A DNA stretch of 18,987 nucleotides from an uncultured Christensenella sp. (GTDB lineage Bacteria > Bacillota > Clostridia > Christensenellales > UBA1242). Both the position numbers and the translations under genes were made by a program. Position 1 is the first letter of the stretch; each line of letters begins with the position of its first letter. The DNA is taken from contig CAJUBT010000026.1 of NCBI GenBank assembly GCA_910584815.1, positions 1-18,987 on the forward strand, in the 5' to 3' direction. The notes beneath the pieces were generated by a model. It was not told the origin of the DNA. It did no database searches and was given only the letters and a program-made list of their open reading frames with translations. Shown here in pieces: positions 1-6,932 of the stretch.

Positions 1-1
1 T

Positions 2-66
2 AATTTTTAACTATAATTTTTAACTATAATTTTTAACTATAATTTTTAACTATAATTTTTAACTAT
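2..66. repeat. 13-bp tandem repeat, five perfect copies
   Basis: The unit AATTTTTAACTAT occurs five times head to tail without a mismatch (2-14, 15-27, 28-40, 41-53, 54-66) and then decays into AAATTTTTAAT. The array reaches the left edge of the window, so its true copy number is unknown. No coding capacity is visible. It may be an intergenic minisatellite that varies by replication slippage. Confidence 0.95.
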
Positions 67-151
67 AAATTTTTAATTAAATAAATTTATCAATAAAACT
101 AAAGCATATAATAAAACTATTATTTAAAAGTGTCTTTAAAAAAATAAAAAC

Positions 152-180
152 TTTACAAAAATTTGGTAAAAAGTTATAAT
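152..180 (+). promoter_or_regulatory. Sigma-A type promoter for the metallophosphoesterase gene
   Basis: TTTACA (152-157) and a perfect TATAAT (175-180) are separated by 17 bp. The predicted transcription start, near 187, would leave a leader of only about 20 nt beginning at the ribosome binding site. Inferred from consensus match and spacing only. Confidence 0.6.
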
Positions 181-205
181 TAAAATAGGAGAGTAAAAAT
201 TAAAA

Positions 206-901
206 TTGAAAATTTATGCAATATCAGATTTACATCTTTCTATAAATAATCCAAAACCAATGGATATTTTTGGACCAGTTTGGAATGATTATTTAGATAA
301 AATTATTGAAGATTGGAACAAAAAAGTTACAGATGAAGATGTTGTTCTTCTTGCAGGAGATTATAGTTGGGCTATGAAGTTAGAAGATGCCAAACAAGAC
401 ATTGAAATTCTTAAAAAATTAAAAGGTAAAAAGGTTTTATTGCGTGGTAATCACGATTATTGGTGGAGTACTATAAGCAAAGTTAGAAATATTTTACCCA
501 CCAATGTTTATGCATTGCAAAACGATAGTTTAGTTATAGGTGATTATATTTTTTGTGGAACGCGTGGCTGGATAGTTGATGCGGCTAAACTTAATAACAG
601 TGAAGATAAAAAGATTTTTGATAGAGAACTTATAAGGTTGGAATTATCTCTTAAAGATGCAAAACTTAAACAAACAGAAGGGCAAAAAATTATTTGTATG
701 TTACATTTCCCTCCATATGATAGGAACAATAATCCAACAGACTTTACTAAACTGATAGAAGAATATAGTATAGACACTGTAGTTTTTGGGCATTTGCACG
801 GTAAAATACCAAATGTAAATAAACTTTTAACATTAAATGGTGTTAAATATTATTTAACTTCTTGTGATATGGTTAATAACGAATTAGTAGAAATATTATA
901 A
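206..901 (+). CDS. Metallophosphoesterase (predicted phosphohydrolase)
   Basis: A 231-residue calcineurin-like metallophosphoesterase. The metal-binding motifs are in the family order: D8-x-H10 (SDLHL), GD at 51-52, the GNHD block with N82, H83 and D84, H167 (MLHFPP) and GHLHG at 195-199. There is no signal peptide or membrane segment, so it should be a cytosolic, dinuclear-metal phosphohydrolase. Its length and motifs fit the small clostridial predicted phosphohydrolases (COG1768-like, from memory). The substrate cannot be told from sequence. It starts at TTG with AGGAGAG at 187-193 upstream; no better in-frame start exists because the DLH motif begins at residue 8. It has its own promoter, and a terminator-like hairpin lies about 290 bp downstream, so it is probably monocistronic and unrelated to the division cluster. 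Confidence 0.9.
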   Translation: MKIYAISDLHLSINNPKPMDIFGPVWNDYLDKIIEDWNKKVTDEDVVLLAGDYSWAMKLEDAKQDIEILKKLKGKKVLLRGNHDYWWSTISKVRNILPTNVYALQNDSLVIGDYIFCGTRGWIVDAAKLNNSEDKKIFDRELIRLELSLKDAKLKQTEGQKIICMLHFPPYDRNNNPTDFTKLIEEYSIDTVVFGHLHGKIPNVNKLLTLNGVKYYLTSCDMVNNELVEIL

Positions 902-1023
902 TTCAAAGATAAATTTTTTAATATTTTTTTATTTTTAATAAAATTATAAAAAAATGCTTATTAAAATAGCATTAGTAATTAAAATTATTTTTAATAAACT
1001 TGTAAAAAAATGTTTATTTTATA

Positions 1024-1075
1024 AATATTGTTTATTTAATATGTTAACTATTTTACTATATTAATAAACAATATT
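1024..1075. repeat. 13-bp perfect inverted repeat
   Basis: AATATTGTTTATT (1024-1036) is exactly complementary to AATAAACAATATT (1063-1075). With one bulged T the stem continues for five more pairs (AATAT/ATATT). A second, shorter pair of the same element, AATAAAC (993-999) and GTTTATT (1012-1018), lies just upstream. It is very AT-rich, so it may be a protein-binding site or simply flexible DNA. No T-run follows, so it is not a typical terminator. Confidence 0.7.
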
Positions 1076-1094
1076 AAAAAAATTTATAATTAAT

Positions 1095-1103
1095 TGTGGA
1101 TAA
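1095..1103 (-). promoter_or_regulatory. DnaA box, perfect consensus
   Basis: The minus strand reads TTATCCACA, a perfect match to the bacterial DnaA box TTATNCACA. It is the only full match I found in the window. It lies in the AT-rich control region ahead of mraZ. A single box could arise by chance in about 19 kb. Confidence 0.45.
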
Positions 1104-1184
1104 ATTTAATAAAACCTAAAATTAATTAAAAACAAAATTATTATTATAAATTTAATTAACCAACAAAATTTAACATAAAAAAAT

Positions 1185-1217
1185 AAAATATGGGCAATTT
1201 GCTGCTCATATTTTTTT
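1185..1217 (+). terminator. Rho-independent terminator, possibly bidirectional
   Basis: ATATGGGCA (1188-1196) pairs with TGCTCATAT (1203-1211) with one G-U and a 6-nt loop. Three outer A-T pairs extend the stem and a run of T reaches 1217. The minus strand also has a T-rich tail, so it may work both ways. It separates the metallophosphoesterase unit from the mraZ promoter. Confidence 0.65.
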
Positions 1218-1232
1218 GTGCAACTTGCACAA
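1216..1232. promoter_or_regulatory. Perfect 17-bp palindrome, operator-like
   Basis: TTGTGCAACTTGCACAA has 8-bp arms around a single C. The arms are too close to form a good RNA hairpin, so a dimeric DNA-binding protein site is more likely. It lies about 80 bp upstream of the mraZ promoter. I do not recognise the motif. Confidence 0.5.
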
Positions 1233-1293
1233 ATTTTTGTTTATGTGGACAGTTTTAGTAAAAATAGTTAAAAATTTACTAAAAAAATAATAA

Positions 1294-1320
1294 AAAGTGG
1301 TTAAAAGTGGTTGGTAGTGG
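1294..1320 (+). promoter_or_regulatory. MraZ-box direct repeats (operator of the dcw cluster)
   Basis: AAAGTGG (1294-1300), AAAGTGG (1304-1310) and GTAGTGG (1314-1320) recur at exactly 10-bp spacing; a degenerate ATTGTGG follows at 1327-1333. Known MraZ sites are direct repeats of this kind: TGGGN with 5-nt spacers in E. coli and AAAGTG[T/G] boxes in Mollicutes. The repeats overlap the -35 region of the mraZ promoter, which predicts autorepression. Confidence 0.8.
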
Positions 1321-1339
1321 TTAAAAATTGTGGTAAAAT
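1311..1339 (+). promoter_or_regulatory. Promoter of the mraZ-ftsW cluster
   Basis: TTGGTA (1311-1316) and TAAAAT (1334-1339) are 17 bp apart, and TGG precedes the -10 as an extended element. The start would be near 1346, giving a leader of about 27 nt that contains AAGGGGGG. The -35 hexamer overlaps the third MraZ box. Confidence 0.6.
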
Positions 1340-1372
1340 CTTGGTGTAAGGGGGGAATATAAATTAAGATAA

Positions 1373-1804
1373 ATGTTTCTTGGCGAATATAAACATAGTT
1401 GTGATAATAAAAATAGACTAAGAATTCCGCCTAAGTTTAAAAAAGACTTAGATTGTGGTTTAGTTTTAATTAAAGGTAACGATAGTTGCCTGTTTATTGT
1501 TACAAAAAATCAGTTTAATTCAATGCTAGAAAAAGTTAATAGTTTGCCTATGTTTAATTCAAAATTACAAATGCCATTAAGGTTGTTATTTTCTTCAGCC
1601 ATAGAAATTGAAGAAGATAATCAAGGGCGTTTTTTGCTACCAACAAATTTAAAAACTTATGCAAAAATTAATAAGGAAGTTATTTTTATTGGAGTTGGAA
1701 ATAGAATTGAATTATGGGCAAGTGAGCGTTGGCAAGAATATTGTGAAAACACAAAAAATAATTTTGAAGAAATTTTATCTAGTTTAGGTGAATATGGAAT
1801 TTAA
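1373..1804 (+). CDS. mraZ: Transcriptional regulator MraZ
   Basis: A 143-residue MraZ, the usual length, made of two AbrB/SpoVT-like half-domains. The first signature is DNKNRLRIPPKF (from residue 11) and the second is DNQGRFLLP (from residue 82); the segment IGVGNRIELWA near 106-116 is also typical. It is a cytoplasmic ring-forming DNA-binding protein that binds repeated boxes at its own promoter, and three such boxes lie just upstream. The start is fixed by the family N-terminus MFxGEY and by a TAA directly before the ATG. The purine-rich AAGGGGGG lies an unusually long 17 nt ahead. The end overlaps the start of rsmH, indicating translational coupling. Confidence 0.97.
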   Translation: MFLGEYKHSCDNKNRLRIPPKFKKDLDCGLVLIKGNDSCLFIVTKNQFNSMLEKVNSLPMFNSKLQMPLRLLFSSAIEIEEDNQGRFLLPTNLKTYAKINKEVIFIGVGNRIELWASERWQEYCENTKNNFEEILSSLGEYGI

Positions 1805-2729
1805 ACACATTCCTATAATGCTTAATGAAATTATAGAGAACTTGAACATTGTGCCAGATGGCGTTTATGTTGATTGTACTCTTGGTGGAGCAGGCCATAG
1901 TTTAGAAATTGCGAAAAAACTAAATGATAAAGGCATTTTAATAGGTATAGATAAAGATGCAACAGCAATAAATGTTAGCAGAGAAAGGCTAAAAAATTTA
2001 AAATGCAAAGTTATTTTAGTTCAAGATGATTTCAAAAATTTAAAAACCATTCTACAGCAAAACAACATTAGCAAAGTTAACGGTATTTTAGCAGATTTAG
2101 GCGTATCTTCTTATCAAATAGATGAGGTTGATAGGGGGTTTAGTTATTCAAAAGATGCTCCACTTGATATGCGTATGAATACAAGCCAAAGCTTAACAGC
2201 AAAAGAAGTTGTTAATTCATATTCCGAAAAAGATTTATTAAATATCCTTTACACCTACGGCGAAGAAAATTTTGCCAAAAATATAGTTAAAAACATAATA
2301 AAACAACGACAAATAAAACCTATAGAACGCACTGGAGAACTTGTTAAAATAATTGAAAACAGCGTTCCCGCAAAAGTTCTTTATAAAGGTGGAAGCGTTG
2401 CTAAAAAAACTTTTCAGGCACTAAGAATTGAAGTTAATGGTGAACTAGACAGCCTAAAAAGTGTTTTGAACACTATGATAGAAGTTTTAGTTCCAGCAGG
2501 AAGGCTTTGCATTATATCGTTCCATTCGTTAGAAGATAGACTTGTTAAAAATTGTTTTACGGAAAATTCAACTGCTTGTATTTGCCCTAAAAATTTTCCA
2601 ATTTGTGTTTGTAACCATAAAGCCATAATAAAATTAATAACTAAAAAACCTATTATTCCAACTGAAATAGAACAACAAGAAAATTCACGCAGTTCTTCAA
2701 GTAAACTTAGAATAATAGAAAAACTATAA
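1794..2729 (+). CDS. rsmH: 16S rRNA (cytosine-1402-N4)-methyltransferase RsmH
   Basis: A 311-residue RsmH (MraW), the family length. It uses S-adenosylmethionine to methylate N4 of C1402 in the P-site region of 16S rRNA. Visible motifs are GGAGHS at 31-36, the block LADLGVSSYQID, DAPLDMRMN ending near 129, FQALRIEVNGEL and ISFHSLEDR at 241-249. Four cysteines at 262, 264, 271 and 273 form the C-x-C-x6-C-x-C group common in Gram-positive RsmH. I chose ATG at 1794, because AGGTG (1785-1789) serves it and homologues begin MEFKHIPVML; a GTG at 1788 would add two residues. It overlaps mraZ by 11 bp. Confidence 0.97.
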   Translation: MEFKHIPIMLNEIIENLNIVPDGVYVDCTLGGAGHSLEIAKKLNDKGILIGIDKDATAINVSRERLKNLKCKVILVQDDFKNLKTILQQNNISKVNGILADLGVSSYQIDEVDRGFSYSKDAPLDMRMNTSQSLTAKEVVNSYSEKDLLNILYTYGEENFAKNIVKNIIKQRQIKPIERTGELVKIIENSVPAKVLYKGGSVAKKTFQALRIEVNGELDSLKSVLNTMIEVLVPAGRLCIISFHSLEDRLVKNCFTENSTACICPKNFPICVCNHKAIIKLITKKPIIPTEIEQQENSRSSSSKLRIIEKL

Positions 2730-2759
2730 ATATAAGTAAAAGGGGGAGAAAAATTTAAA

Positions 2760-3383
2760 ATGCTAGATAGTAAAACTAGAAATGAAATATTGTTAGAAGA
2801 AAAAGTTGCAAAAATAGATGATATAAATTTTGACAAAATTTACGATGTAGATGAATTTGCAACAAAACAATTAGAAACTTTTGAAGATGCAAGCCCAAAT
2901 TTAGAAGAATTATCAACAAGAAAAATTGAAAGTTTTGATGATGAAGAAACTTCTAGCAAAAATAGCAATGCATTTGAATTAGAACTCCAACCTAATGAAT
3001 TTTTAGACAGTATGGTGTGGGGCGAAGAAGAAGAGATAGAAGAAATTCATTCAAAACGCAAATTCAGTTTGGTTAATAAACCACTATTTTACGCTTTTAC
3101 TTCTATTGCGTTGCTTTTGTGCATATTATTTATATATAATGTTTTTGTAATAAAATCTTTAGAGGGCACTATTGCAAACAGTGCTTCAACTAATTCAGGT
3201 GGGAACATTTCCATTGTTGAAAATAACTTGAATAATGATATAACTTTTGATAACGGAAACAAAACTGAAATAGAAAATTCAAAAATATATTATAATAACT
3301 CAAACAAAAACATTAATATTCAAACAAATTGGTTTAACGAAATTTGCAATCGTTTAAACCAGTTATTTGGAGGCAATTATTAA
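2760..3383 (+). CDS. FtsL-position single-pass membrane protein
   Basis: A 207-residue protein between rsmH and the transpeptidase gene, where ftsL normally lies. One hydrophobic segment at about 108-131 follows a basic HSKRK stretch, so residues 1-107 should be cytoplasmic and 132-207 outside. The cytoplasmic part is strongly acidic and holds two similar segments (TKQLETFEDA near 35 and TRKIESFDDE near 53). The outer part is Asn/Ser-rich and ends in an amphipathic WFNEICNRLNQLFGG. Typical FtsL is about 90-130 residues with a leucine-zipper coiled coil directly after the membrane; I see no such zipper. It is an FtsL candidate by position and topology only. AAGGGGGAGA precedes the ATG. Its last codons overlap the next gene and its stop touches the likely start of that gene. 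Confidence 0.75.
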   Translation: MLDSKTRNEILLEEKVAKIDDINFDKIYDVDEFATKQLETFEDASPNLEELSTRKIESFDDEETSSKNSNAFELELQPNEFLDSMVWGEEEEIEEIHSKRKFSLVNKPLFYAFTSIALLLCILFIYNVFVIKSLEGTIANSASTNSGGNISIVENNLNNDITFDNGNKTEIENSKIYYNNSNKNINIQTNWFNEICNRLNQLFGGNY

Positions 3384-5292
3384 AAAGCAGGCAAGAAAAC
3401 AATATTCAATATTATCTTTACAAAAGAGGTTACTATCCGTTTTATTGGTAGTGACCTTTATTTTTTTTGTTTTATTTTTAAGGTTAATTATTTTGCAAGT
3501 TAATAACAATAAAACTTTGCAAATAAAAGCTGTAGACCAATGGGTAAGAAGTTTGCCCCTTAAAGCAAAAAGAGGACAAGTTATAGATTGTAATGGCAAT
3601 ATTCTTGCAATTAGTTACACAAGTTACGATGTTTATATTCGTGCAAAAGAGGTAACCGACCCAATTATAACAGCAAACTATTTAGCCGAAACTCTTAATT
3701 TAAATTTTGAAACTTTATATCCAAAAGTAAAAGATGTTTTTGTTTCAGAAACTTTAATAAAATTAAATATACCAGAGGCAACTGCAACAAAAATAGCAAC
3801 GAGAGGTTTAAAAGGTGTTTATATAACCGAAAATATTTCTCGACAATATCCTTATGGCAAATTATTATCTCAGGTGCTTGGTTATTTAACAAGTGATAGT
3901 GTTGGGCAAAGTGGTGTAGAAAATTATTACAATAAAGTGCTTTCTGGAACAAATGGCAAATATTTAACCCAAAGCGATGTTGTTGGCATTACTTTAAACG
4001 ATTCTCTTAATTACTATGTAGAAGCAATAGATGGGCTAAATGTTACTTTAACTATAGATATTAACATACAAAATATCGTGGAAACAGTTCTTCAAAAGGC
4101 AATGATAGAGCATAACCCTAAAAAAGTTTCTGCTTTGGTTTTAAACCCTAACACAGCAGAAATTTTGGCAATGGCAATTTCACCTAGTTTTGATTTGAAT
4201 GATGTGCCAAGAGATGATATTGAAACTTTAATGAAATTAACCAAAAACACAATTGTAACCGATGTTTTTGAACCAGGTTCAACTTTTAAAATTTTCACTC
4301 TTGCTTCAGCCCTTGAAGAAAATTTAACAAATAGAAATGAAACTTTCTATTGCCCAGGCTATAGAATTGTAGATGGTGAGAAAATTAAATGTTGGAAAAC
4401 AACAGGGCACGGTAGCCAAACACTAGCAGAATGTGTGCAAAATTCTTGTAACTGTTGTTTTATGGACCTTGCTTTAAGGCTAGGGAAAGATAAACTTTAT
4501 AATTATCTTGTAACTTATGGCATTGGCACAAATAGTGGAGTTGATATTAGTGGCGAAAGCAGCGGAATTATGATAGATAAAAATAGTGTTCAAACAGTGG
4601 ATCTTGCTCGTATTGCTTTTGGTCAATCTATTGCTGTTAACGAACTTCAACTAACAAATTCCTTAAGTTCAATAATTAATGGTGGCACACTTCGTCAACC
4701 TAATTTATTAAAGAATTATTACGATAATAGTGGCAATGTTGTTTTTAATAACATAAATTTAATAAGTGGTAAACACATTTCTAGTAAAACTGCAGAAGAA
4801 ATGAAATATTTGCTTGAAATGAGTTTATCTAAAACTGGTGAAATGACTTTTGTTGAAGGACATAAAATAGCTGGCAAAACAGGAACTGCACAAAAATATG
4901 GTGAAGATGGAGAAATTGCAACAGGAAAATATGTTTCTAGTTTTTTTGGCTTTTTAAATAATGGGGAATCTCCACAATATGCCTTGTTACTATGCGTAGA
5001 TGAACCATCTTCTGGGGCTTATTATGGTAGCGTTGTTGCAAAACCATATGCAAAAGAAATTTTTGAAGGAATTATAGAATATAAAAACATTCCAAAAGTT
5101 TCAAACGATGTTGTAGATGAAGAAATTATTGTTCCACAACTAGCTGGTAAATCTCTAACTCAAGCCCTTGTTATTTTAGATAAATTAAATGTTAATTACG
5201 AGGTTGCAGGGGAAGGTAGTGTTGTTATAAGTCAGTTTCCATCAGCAAACACAAAAGTTAAAAAATCTTCAACACTTTTAATATCAACTTAA
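3367..5292 (+). CDS. Septal peptidoglycan transpeptidase, FtsI/SpoVD-like (class B PBP) with PASTA
   Basis: A class B penicillin-binding protein of up to 641 residues: a short cytoplasmic tail, a membrane anchor at about 22-44, a dimerisation domain, a transpeptidase domain and one PASTA domain at about 586-641. Active-site motifs are STFK (S305, K308), SCN (360-362) and KTG (504-506). It cross-links septal or spore peptidoglycan outside the membrane, partnered by FtsW. The single PASTA domain and the cysteines C342 and C361 (19 apart) resemble SpoVD. The start is unusual. The only canonical in-frame start before the membrane helix is TTG at 3367, but the Shine-Dalgarno GGAGG (3369-3373) lies inside that codon's reach. 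GGAGG instead fits ATT at 3379, whose last base is the first base of the upstream TAA. Real length is therefore probably 637. The function is clear; the exact start is uncertain. Confidence 0.95.
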   Translation: MEAIIKKQARKQYSILSLQKRLLSVLLVVTFIFFVLFLRLIILQVNNNKTLQIKAVDQWVRSLPLKAKRGQVIDCNGNILAISYTSYDVYIRAKEVTDPIITANYLAETLNLNFETLYPKVKDVFVSETLIKLNIPEATATKIATRGLKGVYITENISRQYPYGKLLSQVLGYLTSDSVGQSGVENYYNKVLSGTNGKYLTQSDVVGITLNDSLNYYVEAIDGLNVTLTIDINIQNIVETVLQKAMIEHNPKKVSALVLNPNTAEILAMAISPSFDLNDVPRDDIETLMKLTKNTIVTDVFEPGSTFKIFTLASALEENLTNRNETFYCPGYRIVDGEKIKCWKTTGHGSQTLAECVQNSCNCCFMDLALRLGKDKLYNYLVTYGIGTNSGVDISGESSGIMIDKNSVQTVDLARIAFGQSIAVNELQLTNSLSSIINGGTLRQPNLLKNYYDNSGNVVFNNINLISGKHISSKTAEEMKYLLEMSLSKTGEMTFVEGHKIAGKTGTAQKYGEDGEIATGKYVSSFFGFLNNGESPQYALLLCVDEPSSGAYYGSVVAKPYAKEIFEGIIEYKNIPKVSNDVVDEEIIVPQLAGKSLTQALVILDKLNVNYEVAGEGSVVISQFPSANTKVKKSSTLLIST

Positions 5293-5424
5293 TTTGAAAA
5301 TTAAAAATAACAAATTTTGCAATAATTTAAAAAATTTAAAATAAATATAGTAATATACATTTGATAACTTAATTTATAAGCAAAAGCTAAAAAATTTAAA
5401 ACATAGATATTGGAAGTTAGTTTT

Positions 5425-6864
5425 ATGTTACTTAAAAACCTACTTAAAGGTGTAAAAGTTTTAGATATTAAGGGCTCGTTAGATATAGACATTTTATGTC
5501 TTAGTCAAAAAGCGGAACAAGTAAAAAAGGGAAGTTTGTTTTTTTGCTTTAATGGAGTTAACTTTGATGGGCATAACTTTGTTAATAAAGCAGAGAAAAA
5601 AGGGGCAGCTGCTCTTGTTGTTGAACACTTTGTTGATAGTGCTTTACCTCAAATTTTAGTTAAAAAAACTAGAAATATTATGCCAAAAGTGTGTAATAAC
5701 TTTTTTGAGGGGGTTGTAAAAAAATTAAAATTTATTGGGGTTACTGGCACAAATGGTAAAACCACCACTACAAGCATAATATATAATATTTTAAATGCAA
5801 GTGGTAAAAAAGCAGGATTGATTGGAACAAATGGTGTAAAGTATAAAAATAAGTTTATTTCACAAAATTTAACCACTCCAGATACAGTTGATTTATTTTA
5901 TTTATTAAACAAAATGCAGAAAAGTGGCGTGGAGTATGTTGTTATGGAAGTTTCCGCTCACGCAATAGCTTTAAATAAAGTGAAGGGAATAAAATTTGAA
6001 ATAGGAATTTTTTCAAATTTAACACAAGACCACTTAGACTATTTTAAAACTATGAATAACTATGCCCGAACAAAATTAAAGTTTTTAACAAAAAACTATT
6101 GCAAACAAGTAGTTTTGAATGTAGATGATAGTTACGGCTGCATATTTAAAAAACTTGTAAAAACAAAACTTATTACATATGCATTAAATAATCCTGCCAC
6201 TTGTTTTGCAATAGATGTTCAAAATTTTGCAAATCATACAACATTTGTTGCTAATGTTTTAGATGAAGTTATGTTTGTAACCATTAATTTGTCTTGTATT
6301 TTTAATGTTTATAACACTCTAAGTGCAATAATAGCGTGTAAAGTTTTGGGTATAGAAAGCAAATACATTTTAAATGCTATAAAAACAATGCCAGAAGTTG
6401 AGGGCAGAATGAATTGCTATGCTTTGCATAATAATGCAACAGCAATAATAGACTTTGCTCATACTCCAGATGGGCTAGAAAAGGTATTGCAAAATTTAAG
6501 CTCTATAAAAACAAATGGCAGTATAATAACTGTTTTTGGTTGCGGTGGAAATAGAGACAGGTTAAAGCGTTCGAAAATGGGAGAAATTGCCAGTAAATAT
6601 AGTAACAAAATAATTGTTACTAATGATAACCCTCGTAATGAATCTCCTAAGCAAATTGCTGATGATATTGTTCTTGGTTTAAAAACTAATAATTATGAAA
6701 TTATTTTAGATAGAAAACAAGCAATAATTAAAGCAATAAATTTTGCAAAATGTGGCGATATAATTTTAATTGCAGGCAAAGGGGCAGAACCTTACCAAGA
6801 AATTGGTGGGGTTAAATATAAATATAACGATAAAGATGTTATTTTAAATTACATAAAAAAATAA
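5425..6864 (+). CDS. murE: UDP-MurNAc-tripeptide synthetase MurE (meso-DAP adding)
   Basis: A 479-residue cytoplasmic ATP-dependent amide ligase that adds the third stem-peptide residue to UDP-MurNAc-L-Ala-D-Glu. It shows the ATP loop GTNGKTTT at 108-115, MEVSAHAIAL, TQDHLDYF at 200-207, a likely carbamylated Lys at 217, GCGGNRDRLKR, and DNPR at 401-404 with AGKGAEPYQ near the end. DNPR is the specificity signature for meso-diaminopimelate, so the wall should be of the DAP type. I chose ATG 5425 over TTG 5410 because GGAAG (5412-5416) is 8 nt ahead of the ATG. It follows the transpeptidase gene after 132 bp with no terminator visible, so it is probably co-transcribed. The gene that usually follows, murF, is missing. 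Confidence 0.96.
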   Translation: MLLKNLLKGVKVLDIKGSLDIDILCLSQKAEQVKKGSLFFCFNGVNFDGHNFVNKAEKKGAAALVVEHFVDSALPQILVKKTRNIMPKVCNNFFEGVVKKLKFIGVTGTNGKTTTTSIIYNILNASGKKAGLIGTNGVKYKNKFISQNLTTPDTVDLFYLLNKMQKSGVEYVVMEVSAHAIALNKVKGIKFEIGIFSNLTQDHLDYFKTMNNYARTKLKFLTKNYCKQVVLNVDDSYGCIFKKLVKTKLITYALNNPATCFAIDVQNFANHTTFVANVLDEVMFVTINLSCIFNVYNTLSAIIACKVLGIESKYILNAIKTMPEVEGRMNCYALHNNATAIIDFAHTPDGLEKVLQNLSSIKTNGSIITVFGCGGNRDRLKRSKMGEIASKYSNKIIVTNDNPRNESPKQIADDIVLGLKTNNYEIILDRKQAIIKAINFAKCGDIILIAGKGAEPYQEIGGVKYKYNDKDVILNYIKK

Positions 6865-6932
6865 TAAAAATAGTTTGTGAGTTATATACTATTTATATAT
6901 CTATTTAAATTTAATTAAGGGGGTAATTACTT

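Larger units (their letters stand above)
902..1372 (+). other. 471-bp non-coding control region upstream of mraZ
   Basis: No gene is visible on either strand. From left to right it holds GTTTATT/AATAAAC elements and a 13-bp inverted repeat (1024-1075), a perfect DnaA box (1095-1103), a terminator-like hairpin (1185-1217), a 17-bp palindrome (1216-1232), MraZ-type direct repeats (1294-1320) and a promoter (1311-1339). Each is listed separately. Confidence 0.85.

Noticed and set aside
2..66. CRISPR-like array
   Set aside because: Repeats are contiguous 13-mers without spacers.
902..1372. Possible replication origin (AT-rich, DnaA box)
   Set aside because: Only one DnaA box is present and there is no dnaA, dnaN or box cluster nearby.
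1788..1793. GTG start for rsmH
   Set aside because: AGGTG overlaps it and suits ATG 1794; homologues start MEFKHIP.
2414..2836. 140-codon ORF on the minus strand across the end of rsmH
   Set aside because: It is antisense to the conserved rsmH frame, has no family resemblance and no binding site; the other minus-strand ORFs over the division genes are shadows for the same reason.
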